Source: Molanna angustata (taxonomy: Eukaryota; Arthropoda; Insecta; Trichoptera; Molannidae). From it: 64,000 bases of DNA. Position numbers and translations under genes: made by a program. A model generated the notes under the pieces. The model was not told the DNA's origin. It did not search any database and was given only the letters and a program-made list of their open reading frames with translations. Shown one piece after another: positions 21,441 to 32,800 of this stretch. Numbering within the stretch: the stretch's first letter is position 1; each line of letters begins with the position of its first letter. The stretch covers positions 20,469,822 to 20,533,821 of the forward strand of contig OY754980.1 of the NCBI GenBank assembly GCA_963576475.1, given 5' to 3'.

Positions 21441-21987
21441 TAAATATATTATTATATAATGTTATTAACAAAATAATTTTGTCTATATTTTAATTGGTAT
21501 ACCTCCAAGGCGCTCTGCAGCAGAACGTCTGTCCGGTCCCACTAGTTCTATAATATAAAGATCACCGGACGCACACCTACATGATGCTTGCATCGTTAAG
21601 AAATTTGATCGTGAATGTTATTTTGAACCGCGTGTTACATTAACCGTAACAAAGAATGTTATTTGTATTTAAATTTGAGATATTAATATAATTTTCTATC
21701 AAAAAAGTATGTGAAGGTTAAAGATTTAGCCATACCACAAAGATATATTGAATTAATAAATCATTGTTTAGAAATTGTTTGTTTTTGGATGAACGTAATT
21801 CATTGATTATATTTTCTTGCTTTATAATAAATCATTAACTTATTTCATTTATTTCAATTCTGATATTTCTGATTTATTCTGATATTCGATGATTTGTGTA
21901 TAAATTTGTCAGTTATGTTTCCTCGCCTCTTTCGTCGTTCGGCTCACTTCAATCCTTTGGAAATTCTTAAACTTAAAATGTATATAA

Positions 21988-22113
21988 TAAGGGTCATATT
22001 ACAAGAGTTATTTGAGAAAAATGTAAGAAAAAGGTGAGGTCCCGTACTGCGAGAATACTGCTTGCGGGACCTCAACTTTTTCTTACATACGAACTCTCGT
22101 AATACGCACCTTA
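21988..22113. mobile_element. 126-bp palindromic MITE
   Basis: The whole element folds on itself. Inner arms of 22 bases (22023-22044 and 22065-22086, one mismatch, containing GTGAGGTCCCG) surround a 20-base loop. Outer arms TAAGGGTCATATTACAAGAG and (reverse complement) TAAGGTGCGTATTACGAGAG define the ends. TA at both ends is consistent with a TA target duplication. It has no coding capacity. Confidence 0.75.
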
Positions 22114-22369
22114 GTCTTCATTCCTTTTTATTATGATTATTGATCGCAGTACCAATTATATAACTAATCTAATAAGATCATCTCAAAAGCAATCATCCCT
22201 TTTCTACTCTACTTTTACAGTTATGTGTTTAATAGGTTAGGTCTTTATTATATTATATTCCTTCTATGTACTGTGTCCTCAAAATGTGAGAACTCTTCAG
22301 TATTTATAATTATTTTATTTATATGTGGCATTTATAATTAATAATAATTATGGAATGTATAAAGATGCC

Positions 22370-22930
22370 TAAGTTTTTTTTACAACTGTCGATTTATTCA
22401 AGAGAAATATAGACAAATACAAAAACTCACATTTCTTTTTTTTTAAAGTTCCATAATTTCTCAAACAATTTTTTTTCGAGAAATATATATACATTGTTTT
22501 ATGACAAAATTATGTGTTTAACTGCCTATATTTCCAATTTATAAAATATCGAAAATCAAAACATAATTTTCTACTAAAAATTAATACATTTTAGGTTGTA
22601 AACCTCAAATTTTTATTATTTTTTTTTTTAAATTGATGTTAGTGACGACATCGTTTCATACAATTTTTATGGCAGTATCTATATCTACGGAGACCCTCAA
22701 TAGTTTGATCCGTAATCTGTTTTCATATTCTGTGTACGAAAAAAGAACTGACCTCCATTCTATCCTGTCCTGACATATGTTTTGTATAGAAAACAAAATA
22801 TCTTAAAATACTCAATAATTTGGATTTATGGGTTTATATTTTATACGTATTCTTCAACTATACATACATACTATCGCTATCGACAGTTGGATCTCATGTG
22901 TAACATGCAACTAGTATTTGCAATGATGTA
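22370..22930 (-). repeat. Repeat family E, partial copy
   Basis: Inverted blocks AAACTCACATTTC, AACTGCCTATATTTCC, GACGACATCGTTTC, ATCTACGGAGACCCTCAATA and TATCGACAGTTGGATCTCAT match the longer copies at 27870-28920 and 61975-62995. The TCGACAGTTGGAT end motif is intact at 22880. Confidence 0.6.
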
Positions 22931-23089
22931 TTCATTGTTTAAAAAATAGTGTTATATTTTCAAATTTTAACTATCTACCTAATACTTTATCACAGCCTAA
23001 TATGCACTATTTACGTCAATAATTAAAACGAGTGGGTTGTGGCCAACACTAAACACTCCACACCATAGTTAGCGTTCATTTTTATTCTT

Positions 23090-23790
23090 GAAATGTTGAT
23101 ATTCTCAATATGGTAAAGAATGCTTATGAAATATATTGAAATATTTTATTCATCCTAAATTTTACTACCAAGAATAAAAATTTTCTAACGATAGATAATT
23201 TTATATTAAGATAGACAAACTATTAATGCAGTATGGTGAAGAATGCTTATATTATATGAAATATTTTAATAAAAGCAGATAAATTTTGTTTTAAAGAGCG
23301 TGAGAGCATTTTGAAAATTTTGACACGTGATACCATATGAAGAAATTTTATGTTATTTATGGAGAGCTAATCAGTTCTATGTTCAAGCTCTTTACATTAT
23401 AACATGAAATCAAATTACTGAACTTTCCCATACATACGAAATTTATATAATTATATACATTTTTTCATTCTAAATTTTACCACCAGGAATATAAATTTTC
23501 TAACGATAGAATATTTTTATATTAAGATAGACAAACTATTATTGCAGTATGGTGAATAATGCTTATGTTGTATGAAATATTTTAATAAAAGCAGATAAAT
23601 TTTGTTTTAAAGAGCGATAGAGCATTTTGAAAATTTTGACACGTGATATCATATATAGAAATTTTATGATATCTATGAAAAGCTAATCATTTCTAAGTTA
23701 ATATTTTTATAAGTTCAAGCTAATATGAAATCAAAGAACTGAACATTTCTTAACATAAAACAATTCTCTTGTTACATATAAGTTTCATAC
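23090..23790 (+). repeat. ~300-bp direct duplication
   Basis: The block with ATAAAAATTTTCTAACGATA, GCAGTATGGTGAAGAATGCT, AAAGCAGATAAATTTTGTTT and GAGCATTTTGAAAATTTTGA occurs at about 23170-23355 and again at 23480-23670 with minor changes. It has no coding potential. A family D end motif precedes it at 23030-23070. Confidence 0.65.
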
Positions 23791-23989
23791 AAAAATCCAT
23801 TAAATAAAATAAAATTTTTCAAACCGTTGAATATTTTTCTTTTAACATTGACCAACTTTGAATATAATTTTATGAAGATTCTTGGTGTTGTATAAATAGT
23901 TGAAACCAAATTAAAATATCTCTAATTTCCAGGTCGTGAGAGCATTTTTTTCAGTTTAAATAGATGAAATCATAAAGAAACATTGAGAA

Positions 23990-24440
23990 AAAATGAACCG
24001 TTGTCTATGAAAAACTAATCAGCTCTAAGTTTACGGACTTAACACATACATATGATATCAAAATGAAGTGAATCGGACTTATAGTTTGGGCTGCAGAGAG
24101 GACACAAAAAAAACAACGTAAATGATGAATTCATAGAGTAAAAAATCAAAAGTTGTGTATGGAAAACTAATCAGCTCTAGGTCTATGCACTTTACACATA
24201 TGATGTTAATATGAAGTCGATCAGACTTATAGTTTGGGCTGTAGAGAGGACACAAAAAGGATTTTCCATACGCCGTACGCCATACGCCGTACACCATACA
24301 TACAAACACATCATGACGAAACTCACAGTGTGCACTATCTACACGATACCTGTTGAGAAATTGATGTAAAAAAATACGCTTAAAAATTGTGAAATCATGA
24401 CTCTCCCCTATTCCATACCTAGTGTGGAGAGTAAAAATAC
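23990..24440 (+). repeat. Second local duplication and palindromic end motif
   Basis: GAAAACTAATCAGCTCTA, ATCAGACTTATAGTTTGGGC and AGAGAGGACACAAAAA occur twice (about 24005-24110 and 24150-24258). At 24402-24433 lies ACTCTCCCC..GTGGAGAGT, the palindromic end seen with family D. Confidence 0.5.
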
Positions 24441-24980
24441 AAAATAAGCAGAAATTAACTTAATGTGTTCATCTGCTTCTGATTCAGTCAAATCTATGTA
24501 GAGATTTTTCCAACTTATTCAAGTCTTTAAAAAGCAGCACACGTTCAAAACTTCGATCAACTACTTAAAAAACATTTTTTTTTTGTTTCGTATTGGTCCA
24601 TCACCAATTATTGATTTTTTTTAATATAGTGTTGTAACTTCTGTATATATTGTTTATTGTAAAATGCTTCTATCCGTATAGTCAAATAATTAAAAAAAAT
24701 ATATTGTTCATAAATAGTGTATCTACTGATGTTATCAAAAGATTATATTCGTAAAATCCCATGAACCGGGGCGATATTTCAGTACTCCACAATCATTATA
24801 AAATATTCATTTATGAATACACAAGAGATAGTTGTAGTCTACCAAATATTGACGTAATATTTGTAGTTTACAGCAAGAGAAACAGTCAGCCAAGCGTACA
24901 TCCGTTCAGGTCATTAGACAGCCTGCTTGTGAAATGAAGTTCTTCATTCAGATTTACTCAAATATATGTTTTAATTGTAA
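24440..24980. other. Intron sequence, nothing recognised
   Basis: AT-rich sequence without ORF, SINE head or repeat end that I can identify. Confidence 0.35.
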
Positions 24981-24982
24981 CG

Positions 24983-25075
24983 TGTTTAATAGTAATGAAA
25001 CTGTGGTAATAGTGTTTAATAGTAATGAAACTGTGGTAATAGTGTTTAATAGTAATGATCATTAATCGTAGAACA
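24983..25075 (+). repeat. 30-bp minisatellite, three units
   Basis: GTGTTTAATAGTAATGAAAC followed by TGTGGTAATA is repeated three times; the third unit changes after AGTAATG. Confidence 0.85.
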
Positions 25076-25344
25076 CACTTCTTCCCTTATACACACGGCG
25101 CAAATCGCCTAACCTTCACGACCTCGGTCCGGTCATAGAATACACTAACTAGTCCCGGTACTACCATATTTATAATCTGTGGTACTGACGCAACCAAAGA
25201 CGCGTTCACTCGATAATGTCTGTGGCTGCGTTTACTACCAACGGTGGTATGTACTTATCACCACAGAAACCCTGATGTCTATCCCGGGAAAAACTATTAC
25301 ATACAGTATCGCCAATGAAGAGATCCGCAGAACCAACATTGAAG

Positions 25345-25640
25345 ATGACATGAAGCAGGCAAATAAGGTGCTTCTGAACACGTGTAAAGCAGGCAAGTAA
25401 GGTGCTTTTGAACACGTGGAAAGGATGGATATACTGAACACATGGAAAGGATGGATATATTCTGGATGTGTAAAAATACTGCGTAAATACTATGAGTAGC
25501 CACCAGGATGGCCGCTAAAGAGTTGGAAAAAGAGTATAATTTATTTTGTATTGATTCTCGTGGTAACTAACAAGTACTATATCAAATATTAATTCGGTAG
25601 GTACACTCAATAACAAGTTGCCACAGTCTGGCTTGAATAA
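25345..25640. repeat. Short tandem repeats next to a SINE B 3' fragment
   Basis: AAGCAGGCAA(A/G)TAAGGTGCTT and GAACAC(G/A)TGGAAAGGATGGA are each tandemly doubled (25350-25460). At 25555-25635 an inverted SINE B tail half (CAAGTACTATATCAAATATT, AACAAGTTGCCACAGTCTGG) lies without its head. Confidence 0.6.
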
Positions 25641-26224
25641 GGTCTTAATTCCTATGAAACATATCTCCGATGCTCGTCATAGAGCGATATCGATAAAGTA
25701 GTCACGTTTGTGGACAAATAAATAGAACGAAAAACTATTAGTACCTAAATATTTTTTACTACAGTTAAATGTAATTACGAAGTTCTATCAAATAGCGACA
25801 GTTTCAAATATTGCATAATAAAGTCATAGATTAGTCAGAAGTGTTTAAATAAATTAATTAGCAGAAACGAAAAATAATTTGGTAAAATATAATGATAAGT
25901 GTATTAACTAGTTTTTAGTAAGAGCAATTATTCAACAAAACTTATTCTTTATCTAAATATTTGCCATGTATCAGAATTAAAGTTTTGATGTTTCATATAA
26001 ATATTTATGAAGGAAATGTAATGCCACAGCCTTGTAAATAGACCAAACATACATGCTATCTTATGTTTACTTTAAATATTACTTGCACTGTCTTATGTAT
26101 ATTTGAGATAATATTTTATGATTGGTTGCGTGTGACGTAGTACTTACAAATTTTGTGTCATCTACACCTACAGCCCAAACTATAAAATCTTCATATTAAC
26201 ATTTGAGTAAATTATTTATTTGTT

Positions 26225-26400
26225 CGTTTGTATGTTAAAAGCGCATAAAGTGATCACGTAAACCAGCCAATGACAGGTCGTAAGTTCTGGAAGTGCCTTG
26301 AGTTCCTGGCTCTTTTCTAATATTCCATCTTCGTCTCTATTGATATGTTAAAAAATTGTCAAAAAAATATCATCGAATCCCGACAGTGGAAAAAAATCCA
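26225..26400 (+). repeat. Interspersed repeat family F, copy left of the GC-rich insertion
   Basis: AAAAGCGCATAAAGTGATCA, CGTAAACCAGCCAATGACAG, GTCGTAAGT and GTCTCTATTGATATGTTAAA. Copies at 27260-27400, 46985-47115 (inverted) and 54965-55100 share the same order over about 130 bp. The class is unknown. Confidence 0.55.
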
Positions 26401-26587
26401 TTATTTGCGTATATGCAACTTTTTAAAAATATTCTATTTACATACACATGGGTTCAAATAGGTAAACAAGCCAAAAATGAAATAATATATCTGGCGCAGT
26501 TCACAAGTGACATATGTGCTAGAACTCTGTCACCTCATGTATAAGGACTGATGCTTTCATTGTTTACAAAAAAACCAACTTCTCAAT

Positions 26588-27114
26588 CTTGGGACTAGGT
26601 TGCGGCTCTAATGGCCTAGGCAGTAAAGGCGGGGGTGGGCGGCCGACGCTGTTGTGCCCTCGTCAATTCTGTACTTAGAGAAGAGCAGGACGGACGCCTC
26701 TAGTCTCGCTCGGCAGTGACTCGTCAACTGTGGCGAATGTTGTTTGGTCCGGGCACACCGCCGGCGCAGACGTCGGGTCAGACATCCTGTGTTGGCATCT
26801 GTGACGTCAAATCTGACAGGTGATGATTGCGTCGGATGCCCCCGGTGTTAGCCCGCCAAGCTTTCGGACGCCAACACGAGGACCGAGGGGTGCGGGGGCA
26901 AGCCCTTCCGTTCGATCGGTTGTGCTAGGGGCTTGCATCGGCTGCCGATCTTGAGCGGTTGCCCCGCCGTTTGAGGTTGGATTCTCGGGGGCAGTGGCTG
27001 AACCCGATGGATGGTGGATATTTTGTGTTTGTCCGATGTTGCGGCTGCGTCCGGTGGCGAACAGGGCCAATGGGCTCTATAGCGTCGCCGGCGTGGAAGT
27101 GGATCGCGATCTCC
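26588..27114. mobile_element. GC-rich insertion of about 527 bp flanked by a 9-bp direct repeat
   Basis: The stretch is strikingly GC-rich in an otherwise AT-rich window, and the composition changes abruptly at both ends. CTTCTCAAT occurs directly at both borders (26579-26587 and 27115-27123), as a target-site duplication would. The ends are not inverted repeats, and neither strand ends in poly(A) at the border. Open frames exist on both strands (minus 26807-27070, 87 codons) but encode low-complexity peptide with no family resemblance. A non-LTR retroelement fragment (R1/I-type elements can be GC-rich) or an unknown non-autonomous element are possible. Confidence 0.55.
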
Positions 27115-27239
27115 CTTCTCAATAGATGGTGTTACAAAAAGGTTCCTTCGTTACTTCATAGATGGTGAATGCAAAAATAGCTTATTTTTAAACTATCTGT
27201 TTCTCATTTTTAAAATATATAAAACTTTCAAAATTGCAT

Positions 27240-27400
27240 CGTGATAAGGAAACTCAATAAGAATGCATAATTGGTGAATGTTGCGCAAGCGCTTAGAAAT
27301 ATCACGTAAACCAGCCGATCACAGGTCGTAAGCCCTGTAGGTGCCCGGTTCACCTATAATAGTTGTCTCTATTGAGATGTTAAAAAATTGTAATGTAATA
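27240..27400 (+). repeat. Interspersed repeat family F, copy right of the GC-rich insertion
   Basis: TTGCGCAAGCGCTTAGAAAT, ATCACGTAAACCAGCCGATC, CAGGTCGTAAGCCCTGTAGG and TCTCTATTGAGATGTTAAAA. It is a direct repeat of the copy about 1 kb to the left. Confidence 0.6.
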
Positions 27401-27869
27401 TACAACTTTTAAAAATATTCGACACAGTTTTACCTCAAGAATCCTCATAATATGGTAGGTTGCCATTATTCAAAATATATTTTTTTATTTTGTGATGACT
27501 ATTATAATGCTGAAACCATCCGCCTTTTGTTTGCTTATAATATAATATAATAATGTCCTTTGTCTTAGCACGCACAATCAGTTATGATATATTATGGTAC
27601 TCGATACAATCAATATTTTAATATCAAGTATTTATGATGCAATGTTGAACTTGTAATATAAAACCACTCTGACAATGTATCGAATAAACTTTTGACCCCG
27701 AAATTTGAGTTGCATTAAACAGGTCGTAAGCCGGTTTTAATGTTGGGCAATCTAACGTGGTCATGGATAATATAACGTAATTTTTTATCAAAATAAAGTA
27801 TGTACCAGTTACCGTCAGTAAAAATCAATTAGTTGTCTATTATAGTAGTTGAGTAATGCTGATGCAAAG

Positions 27870-28925
27870 TTGTGGGCTGTTTCTACTATAATCCAATTTA
27901 TTTCTCATAATGAATCGACAGTATTAAGCCAAGATACGCGAGATTTGTATGGCCGGGTTTTTCATGATTTTCAACTTTTAAGTAAAAAATACCAACTTTT
28001 AGGCTTCGCAGCATATATATATTCCATAGATGGATTTACTCAGAATTTGGAGTAGAACATTTAGTGTGTCTGTGTGTGTGTCCTTTATAACTTTTGATTC
28101 GCAATCCGCGATCCGATTTTTTTTTATATTTTCATATATCTCAAAAACCACAAATGAAACCACAAAATTGCTATAAATAAAGACAAATACATAATCTCAT
28201 TTTTTTAAAGTACCAGAGTTTCTCAAACATATTTAATTAAGAAAAACATATTTTTATGTGTTTAACTGCCTATGTTTCCATTTTTTACCTAAAAATCGAA
28301 AGACGCCTAAACACCCCAACTAGATAATTTTATTTTTATTTTAATTTATTTAATTCTGGGAACAGACAATTATATACAGCTTGTGACAAAAAAAAAACAG
28401 TATAATATATACAAAACCAGTAAAATTCCCTAATGTTTTTATACAATCAAAATAAAAATAATGGCTGGATAATGCGAGTGATCTTTACAGTACAAAATAT
28501 AAACAACAACAAAAATACTTATTCATTAAGAACTTGGCGTACAAACCTCTATAGAACAGGAAGGGAGAGGGAATAGAGGGATAGGAATAACCTCGAAGAT
28601 TTTCAATTTCGCCCCAATAGATTATTACACAGATTACCTACACAGTATCTACGGGGACTCTTAATAGTTTGATACTTAATCTCCAAACATACATACATTA
28701 TGCTGTTTTCATATTCAGGGTAGGAAAAAAAGACTGACCTCTATACATCCTATCCTGACTTACATACCTTCATGATTTGTATAGAAAACCAAATATCTTA
28801 AAATATTCAAACATTTGGATTTATGGGTTTATAGTTTGGTACGTATTTTACGTATTATATGAACATACATAATATCTCCATCGACAGTTGGATCTTATGT
28901 AATACATGCAACTCGTGAATATCAT
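27870..28925 (-). repeat. Repeat family E, nearly full-length copy with a nested LINE tail
   Basis: Read on the minus strand, it starts ATCCAACTGTCGATGG near 28890, continues with AAACTATAAACCCATAAATC, AAACAGCATAATGTATG and AACTGCCT..TAAACAC, and ends with ATATATGCTGCGAAGCC and the AATACTGTCGATTCATTATG end. At about 28330-28620 an (AAAT)-tailed fragment resembling a LINE 3' end interrupts it. The TIR-like ends are ATCCAACTGTCGA at one side and a degenerate counterpart at the other. Confidence 0.55.
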
Positions 28926-29029
28926 AAAAATAAATACCCTCATTACTAAGTGATTCTATATTAATTATTAAACGTTTCTCTGTAAATTTTAATGTGATAA
29001 CTATGTATTTTAATGTGATAACTATGTAC

Positions 29030-29098
29030 AGCGCCCTTTAGGTGAGATATTCACAAAAACGGCGCTATATAAATTATCCAAATTTATTATTATTATTA
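29030..29098 (+). mobile_element. Family H retroelement 3' end
   Basis: ACAGCGCCCTTTAGGTGAGA, ACAAAAACGGCGCTATATAA and TCCAAATTTATTATTATTAT, nearly identical to the copy at 15743-15828. Confidence 0.75.
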
Positions 29099-29307
29099 AG
29101 ATAATCTTCTCTCGAATACTAGTTCTCAACTCTCTCGAGAGAATATCAACGTAATTATTTTGTTTTATATAAATTGTATCGTACTATTGTACGATTATTA
29201 TAAAACATTAAAAAAAACGGGGGAAAATACCTTTTGTTGTTTAAGCCTCTTGCATTTTTTCAAAATCCATTAGCTGTAATTAAGAAATTAAAACTGTAAT
29301 TAAGACT

Positions 29308-29504
29308 GCCTCGAGAAGCTTGTTGTGATGGGCAGCGTGGAAGGACGGAGATCTCGTGGTCGCTCACCGACCAGATGGAGCGATTTGGTTAAGTCCACAA
29401 TGGGGTCTTCGATGACTGGTGCTCTGCGTTCAGCCCAAAACAGATTGGCATGGAGGCGGGCCATACGTGTGGCGACGGACTACAGCCGCTATCTTCAGTC
29501 ATGA
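29308..29504 (+). mobile_element. RTE-like LINE, 3' coding fragment
   Basis: An open frame ending at TGA (29502-29504) encodes MGSVEGRRSRGRSPTRWSDL and ALRSAQNRLAWRRAIRVATD. The G-R-x-x-x-R-W-x-D pattern and the closing W-x-x-x-x region match the C-terminal end of RTE-type ORF2 proteins. It is GC-rich compared with its flanks and has no upstream RT domain. Confidence 0.65.
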
Positions 29505-29821
29505 GGAAAAGGACGAATATATAATTAAGAAATCCTAGATTATTTGTTAAAAAATGGTAGGCAAATTCAAAAATCGGTATAATAAAGTTGATCGAGAATC
29601 TATAGGATTGATAAAAATAGTATTGAGGACCTTCTTAGAGCCATTTGCGTTCTAATTAAGGGTTTCTCAAATATCACACACAGTAAATAGTGTTCAATGT
29701 TGAACGATTAAACAATATATGGCTATATTGAAAATCTCGTATGATAAAAAATTGCCAGCAATCAAATCCATTGATAATATTTATTAGTTCAGCTTGATTA
29801 GGTAACAATCTAATTGTAACT

Positions 29822-32800
29822 CATCATCATCATCATCATTGGCGCTACAGCCCACTGTGAGCCTTGGCCTCCTCCAGAATTTTTCGCCATTTAGACCGGT
29901 CCATCGTCTGCATTCTCCAGTTTGTCACGCCAATCCTCTTTAGATCCTCCTGTACGCCGTCCATCCACCGCAGCTTGGGTCTCCCCACACCACGTCTCCC
30001 CTCCGGTCGTGTGTCGAGAATCTTCTTTGGAATTCGGCATTCCTCCATTCGCTGAACGTGCCCTAACCATTGAAGCCGATGTATTTTAATATATTTTACT
30101 ATGTTAGGATCACTGTAAAGGTTCTCCAGCTCATGGTTGTACCTTATCCTCCATATTCCACTCTCACAAAGAGGCCCAAAGATTTTTCTCAAAACCTTCC
30201 GTTCAAAAACCAGCAGCGCTTTTTCATCCTTCCTATTAAGAACCCAGCATTCAGCACCATATACAAGTACTGGTCGCAGCAATGTTTTATACAATAACAA
30301 CTTGGTATTTCGTGTCAACAATCGGGACTTGAGATGTCGGTGAATACCGAAATAGCATTTATTTGCCACAGCTATTCGTCTTTTAATCTCGACACTAACA
30401 TCGTTGTTACTGGTTATTATTGAACCTAGGTACTGAAACGACCCCACAGTTTCAATGGTATGATTACCAGCACTAATCAGAGTTTCTTGGGCATTTCTAT
30501 GGTTGGACATTTTAGCTGCAATCATATATTTTGTCTTAGAAGAGTTCACTTGAAGTCCCATTCTGGCAGAAGCATTTTCCAGGTGTATAAACGCTTGTTT
30601 TACATCATTTGGTGTTCTTGCAATTATGTCAACATCATCTGCATATGCAAGTATCTGGCTTGATTTGCGAAAAATTGTACCTGCTGTCTCAATTCTGGCA
30701 TCTCTGATGGCTTTCTCTAGTACTATATTAAATAATAGGCAAGACAATGCATCACCCTGCCGTAAGCCATTATAGGTTTTAAATATGTCCGAGGTGCTGG
30801 TTTGTATTTTGACCCTACAATTTGAACCATGCAATGTTGCTCTCACTAGTCTTACTAGTTTGAATGGTATTCCCATTTCCATCATGGCCTCGTACAATGT
30901 CGCTCTATTGACACTATCGTATGCTGCCTTAAAATCTATAAATAAATGGTGGGTCTCTATATTATACTCGAGCGTTTTTTCCAGTATTTGCCTAAGGGCA
31001 AAAATTTGGTCAATTGTCGATCTTCCTGGCCTGAAACCACTTTGGTATTGCCCAATTATATGTTCTGCATGTGGCATAAGTCGCATGAATAGAACCCCTG
31101 CAAACACTTTATAGGCTGAACTCAGGAGCGTTATACCTCTGTAGTTGCTGCAGTCCATTGTGTCACCTTTTTTATGTAGTGGACATATAATCCCAGTATT
31201 CCATTCTTCTGGTATTGATTCAGTGTCCCATATTTTACCAATAATTGTGTGCATGAGTCTACCTATTGTCTCTCCACCGTATTTGAGTAGCTCACCTGGT
31301 ATTCCATCGTGACCTGGAGACTTATTATTTTTGAGTAGGCTTAATGCTTTGTCTACTTCTTCCAAGGTTGGGTCCGGTTGATCATCTTCATTTTGTTCGA
31401 AGGGGGGGATATTTATGTCTGATTCTCTTGTGGTGGTTTCGTTATTCAACATTTCATCAAAGTGTTGTGCCCAGCGCTTAAGGATATCTACATTGTCATT
31501 AAGAATTTCACCATTTTTGTTTCTACAGGCAGTTGTTCTGGGTTTGAATTCCTTCCGCTGTTGGTTAATCCTTTGGTAGAACTTTCTTGTTTCATTTTGA
31601 GACTTCAATGTTTCCAATTCCACCAGCCTCAGCTTTTCATATTCTCTCTTTTTCCTTTTATGAGTGTGCTTTTCTTCTCGTCTTCTCTCTCTATATTCTT
31701 CTTGAGTGGCCCTTGTATTTCTCTGTTGCATTTTCTTATATGCCTCATTCTTTAAATTTGTCACCCTCATGCAATCACCATCAAACCATTCAGGTCGTCT
31801 TGTCTGTCTCACGTTTCCAAGTACAGCTAGGGCTGCTTCTTTGATATTTATTTGGCAGTCCTTCCATAATTCAGTTGCTGTTTTATTGAAGTCGACACTA
31901 TTGTTTATCCTATTCAATTCCTCCTTGAACCTTGCTCGTATCTCTAAGTCCTTTAAAGCTTCAACATTTATTTTGTTCTGTCTTTCTGTTGGTTGCATTT
32001 TGGCCTTAGAAATTCGTGCTCTGACTTTACTAACCACCAAAAAGTGGTCAGAGTCGCAGTTGACTCCTTTATAGGTTCGTACGTCGATGAGGTTGGATAT
32101 GTGTCTTCCGTCAATCAGAATATGATCGATTTGATTATTTGTGCGGCCATCCGGAGACCTCCATGTGACTTTATGTATGTCTTTGTGGATGAACATAGTA
32201 CTTCCAACAGACATTCCATGTGATGTAGCAAAATCTATCAGCCTTTCACCGTTATCATTATGAGTCTCATGAAGGCTATTTGCACCGATTACAGGATGAT
32301 ACATTGAGTCTCTTCCAACTTTTGCATTCATATCACCAAGAACAATTTTAATATCATTGTTTGGACACGAATCATATGTTCTTTCCAACAAGTTATACCA
32401 TTCATCCTTATCTTCCTCTGTGCTTTCTTCCGTGGGGGCATGTGCATTTATTATGCTTGTGTTAAAGAATTTTCCTTTCAACCTTATAACACATAATCTC
32501 TCACTTATTGGTTTGAAATCTATAACCAGATGCTTCATTCTTTTTGCCACAATGAAACCTGTCCCCAGTATATGGTACTTCTTATGGCAGCTGTAATAAA
32601 GATTATATTCTCTTTTTTCCATATGACCACTTCCCAGCCACCGTATTTCCTGTATAGCAGTTACATCAGCTTTGTATTTTACCAGTTGTTCCCATAGAAC
32701 CCTCAACGCCCCCGGGCAATACAGTGTTCTTACATTCCATGTACAGAGTTTAAAATCGTTGTCCTTATTCCGTTTGCGTGATCGATATTCCAGTTTCTGT

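Noticed and set aside
26807..27070. 87-codon minus-strand ORF in the GC-rich insertion as a protein gene
   Set aside because: Low-complexity P/T/S/R-rich sequence in high-GC DNA where stops are rare; overlapping frames are equally open. Kept only as part of the insertion.
26225..27400. Repeat F copies as long terminal repeats around the GC-rich segment
   Set aside because: They are ~130 bp, diverged from each other, occur singly at 46985 and 54965, and AT-rich sequence lies between each copy and the insertion's 9-bp duplications; the arrangement is probably coincidental.
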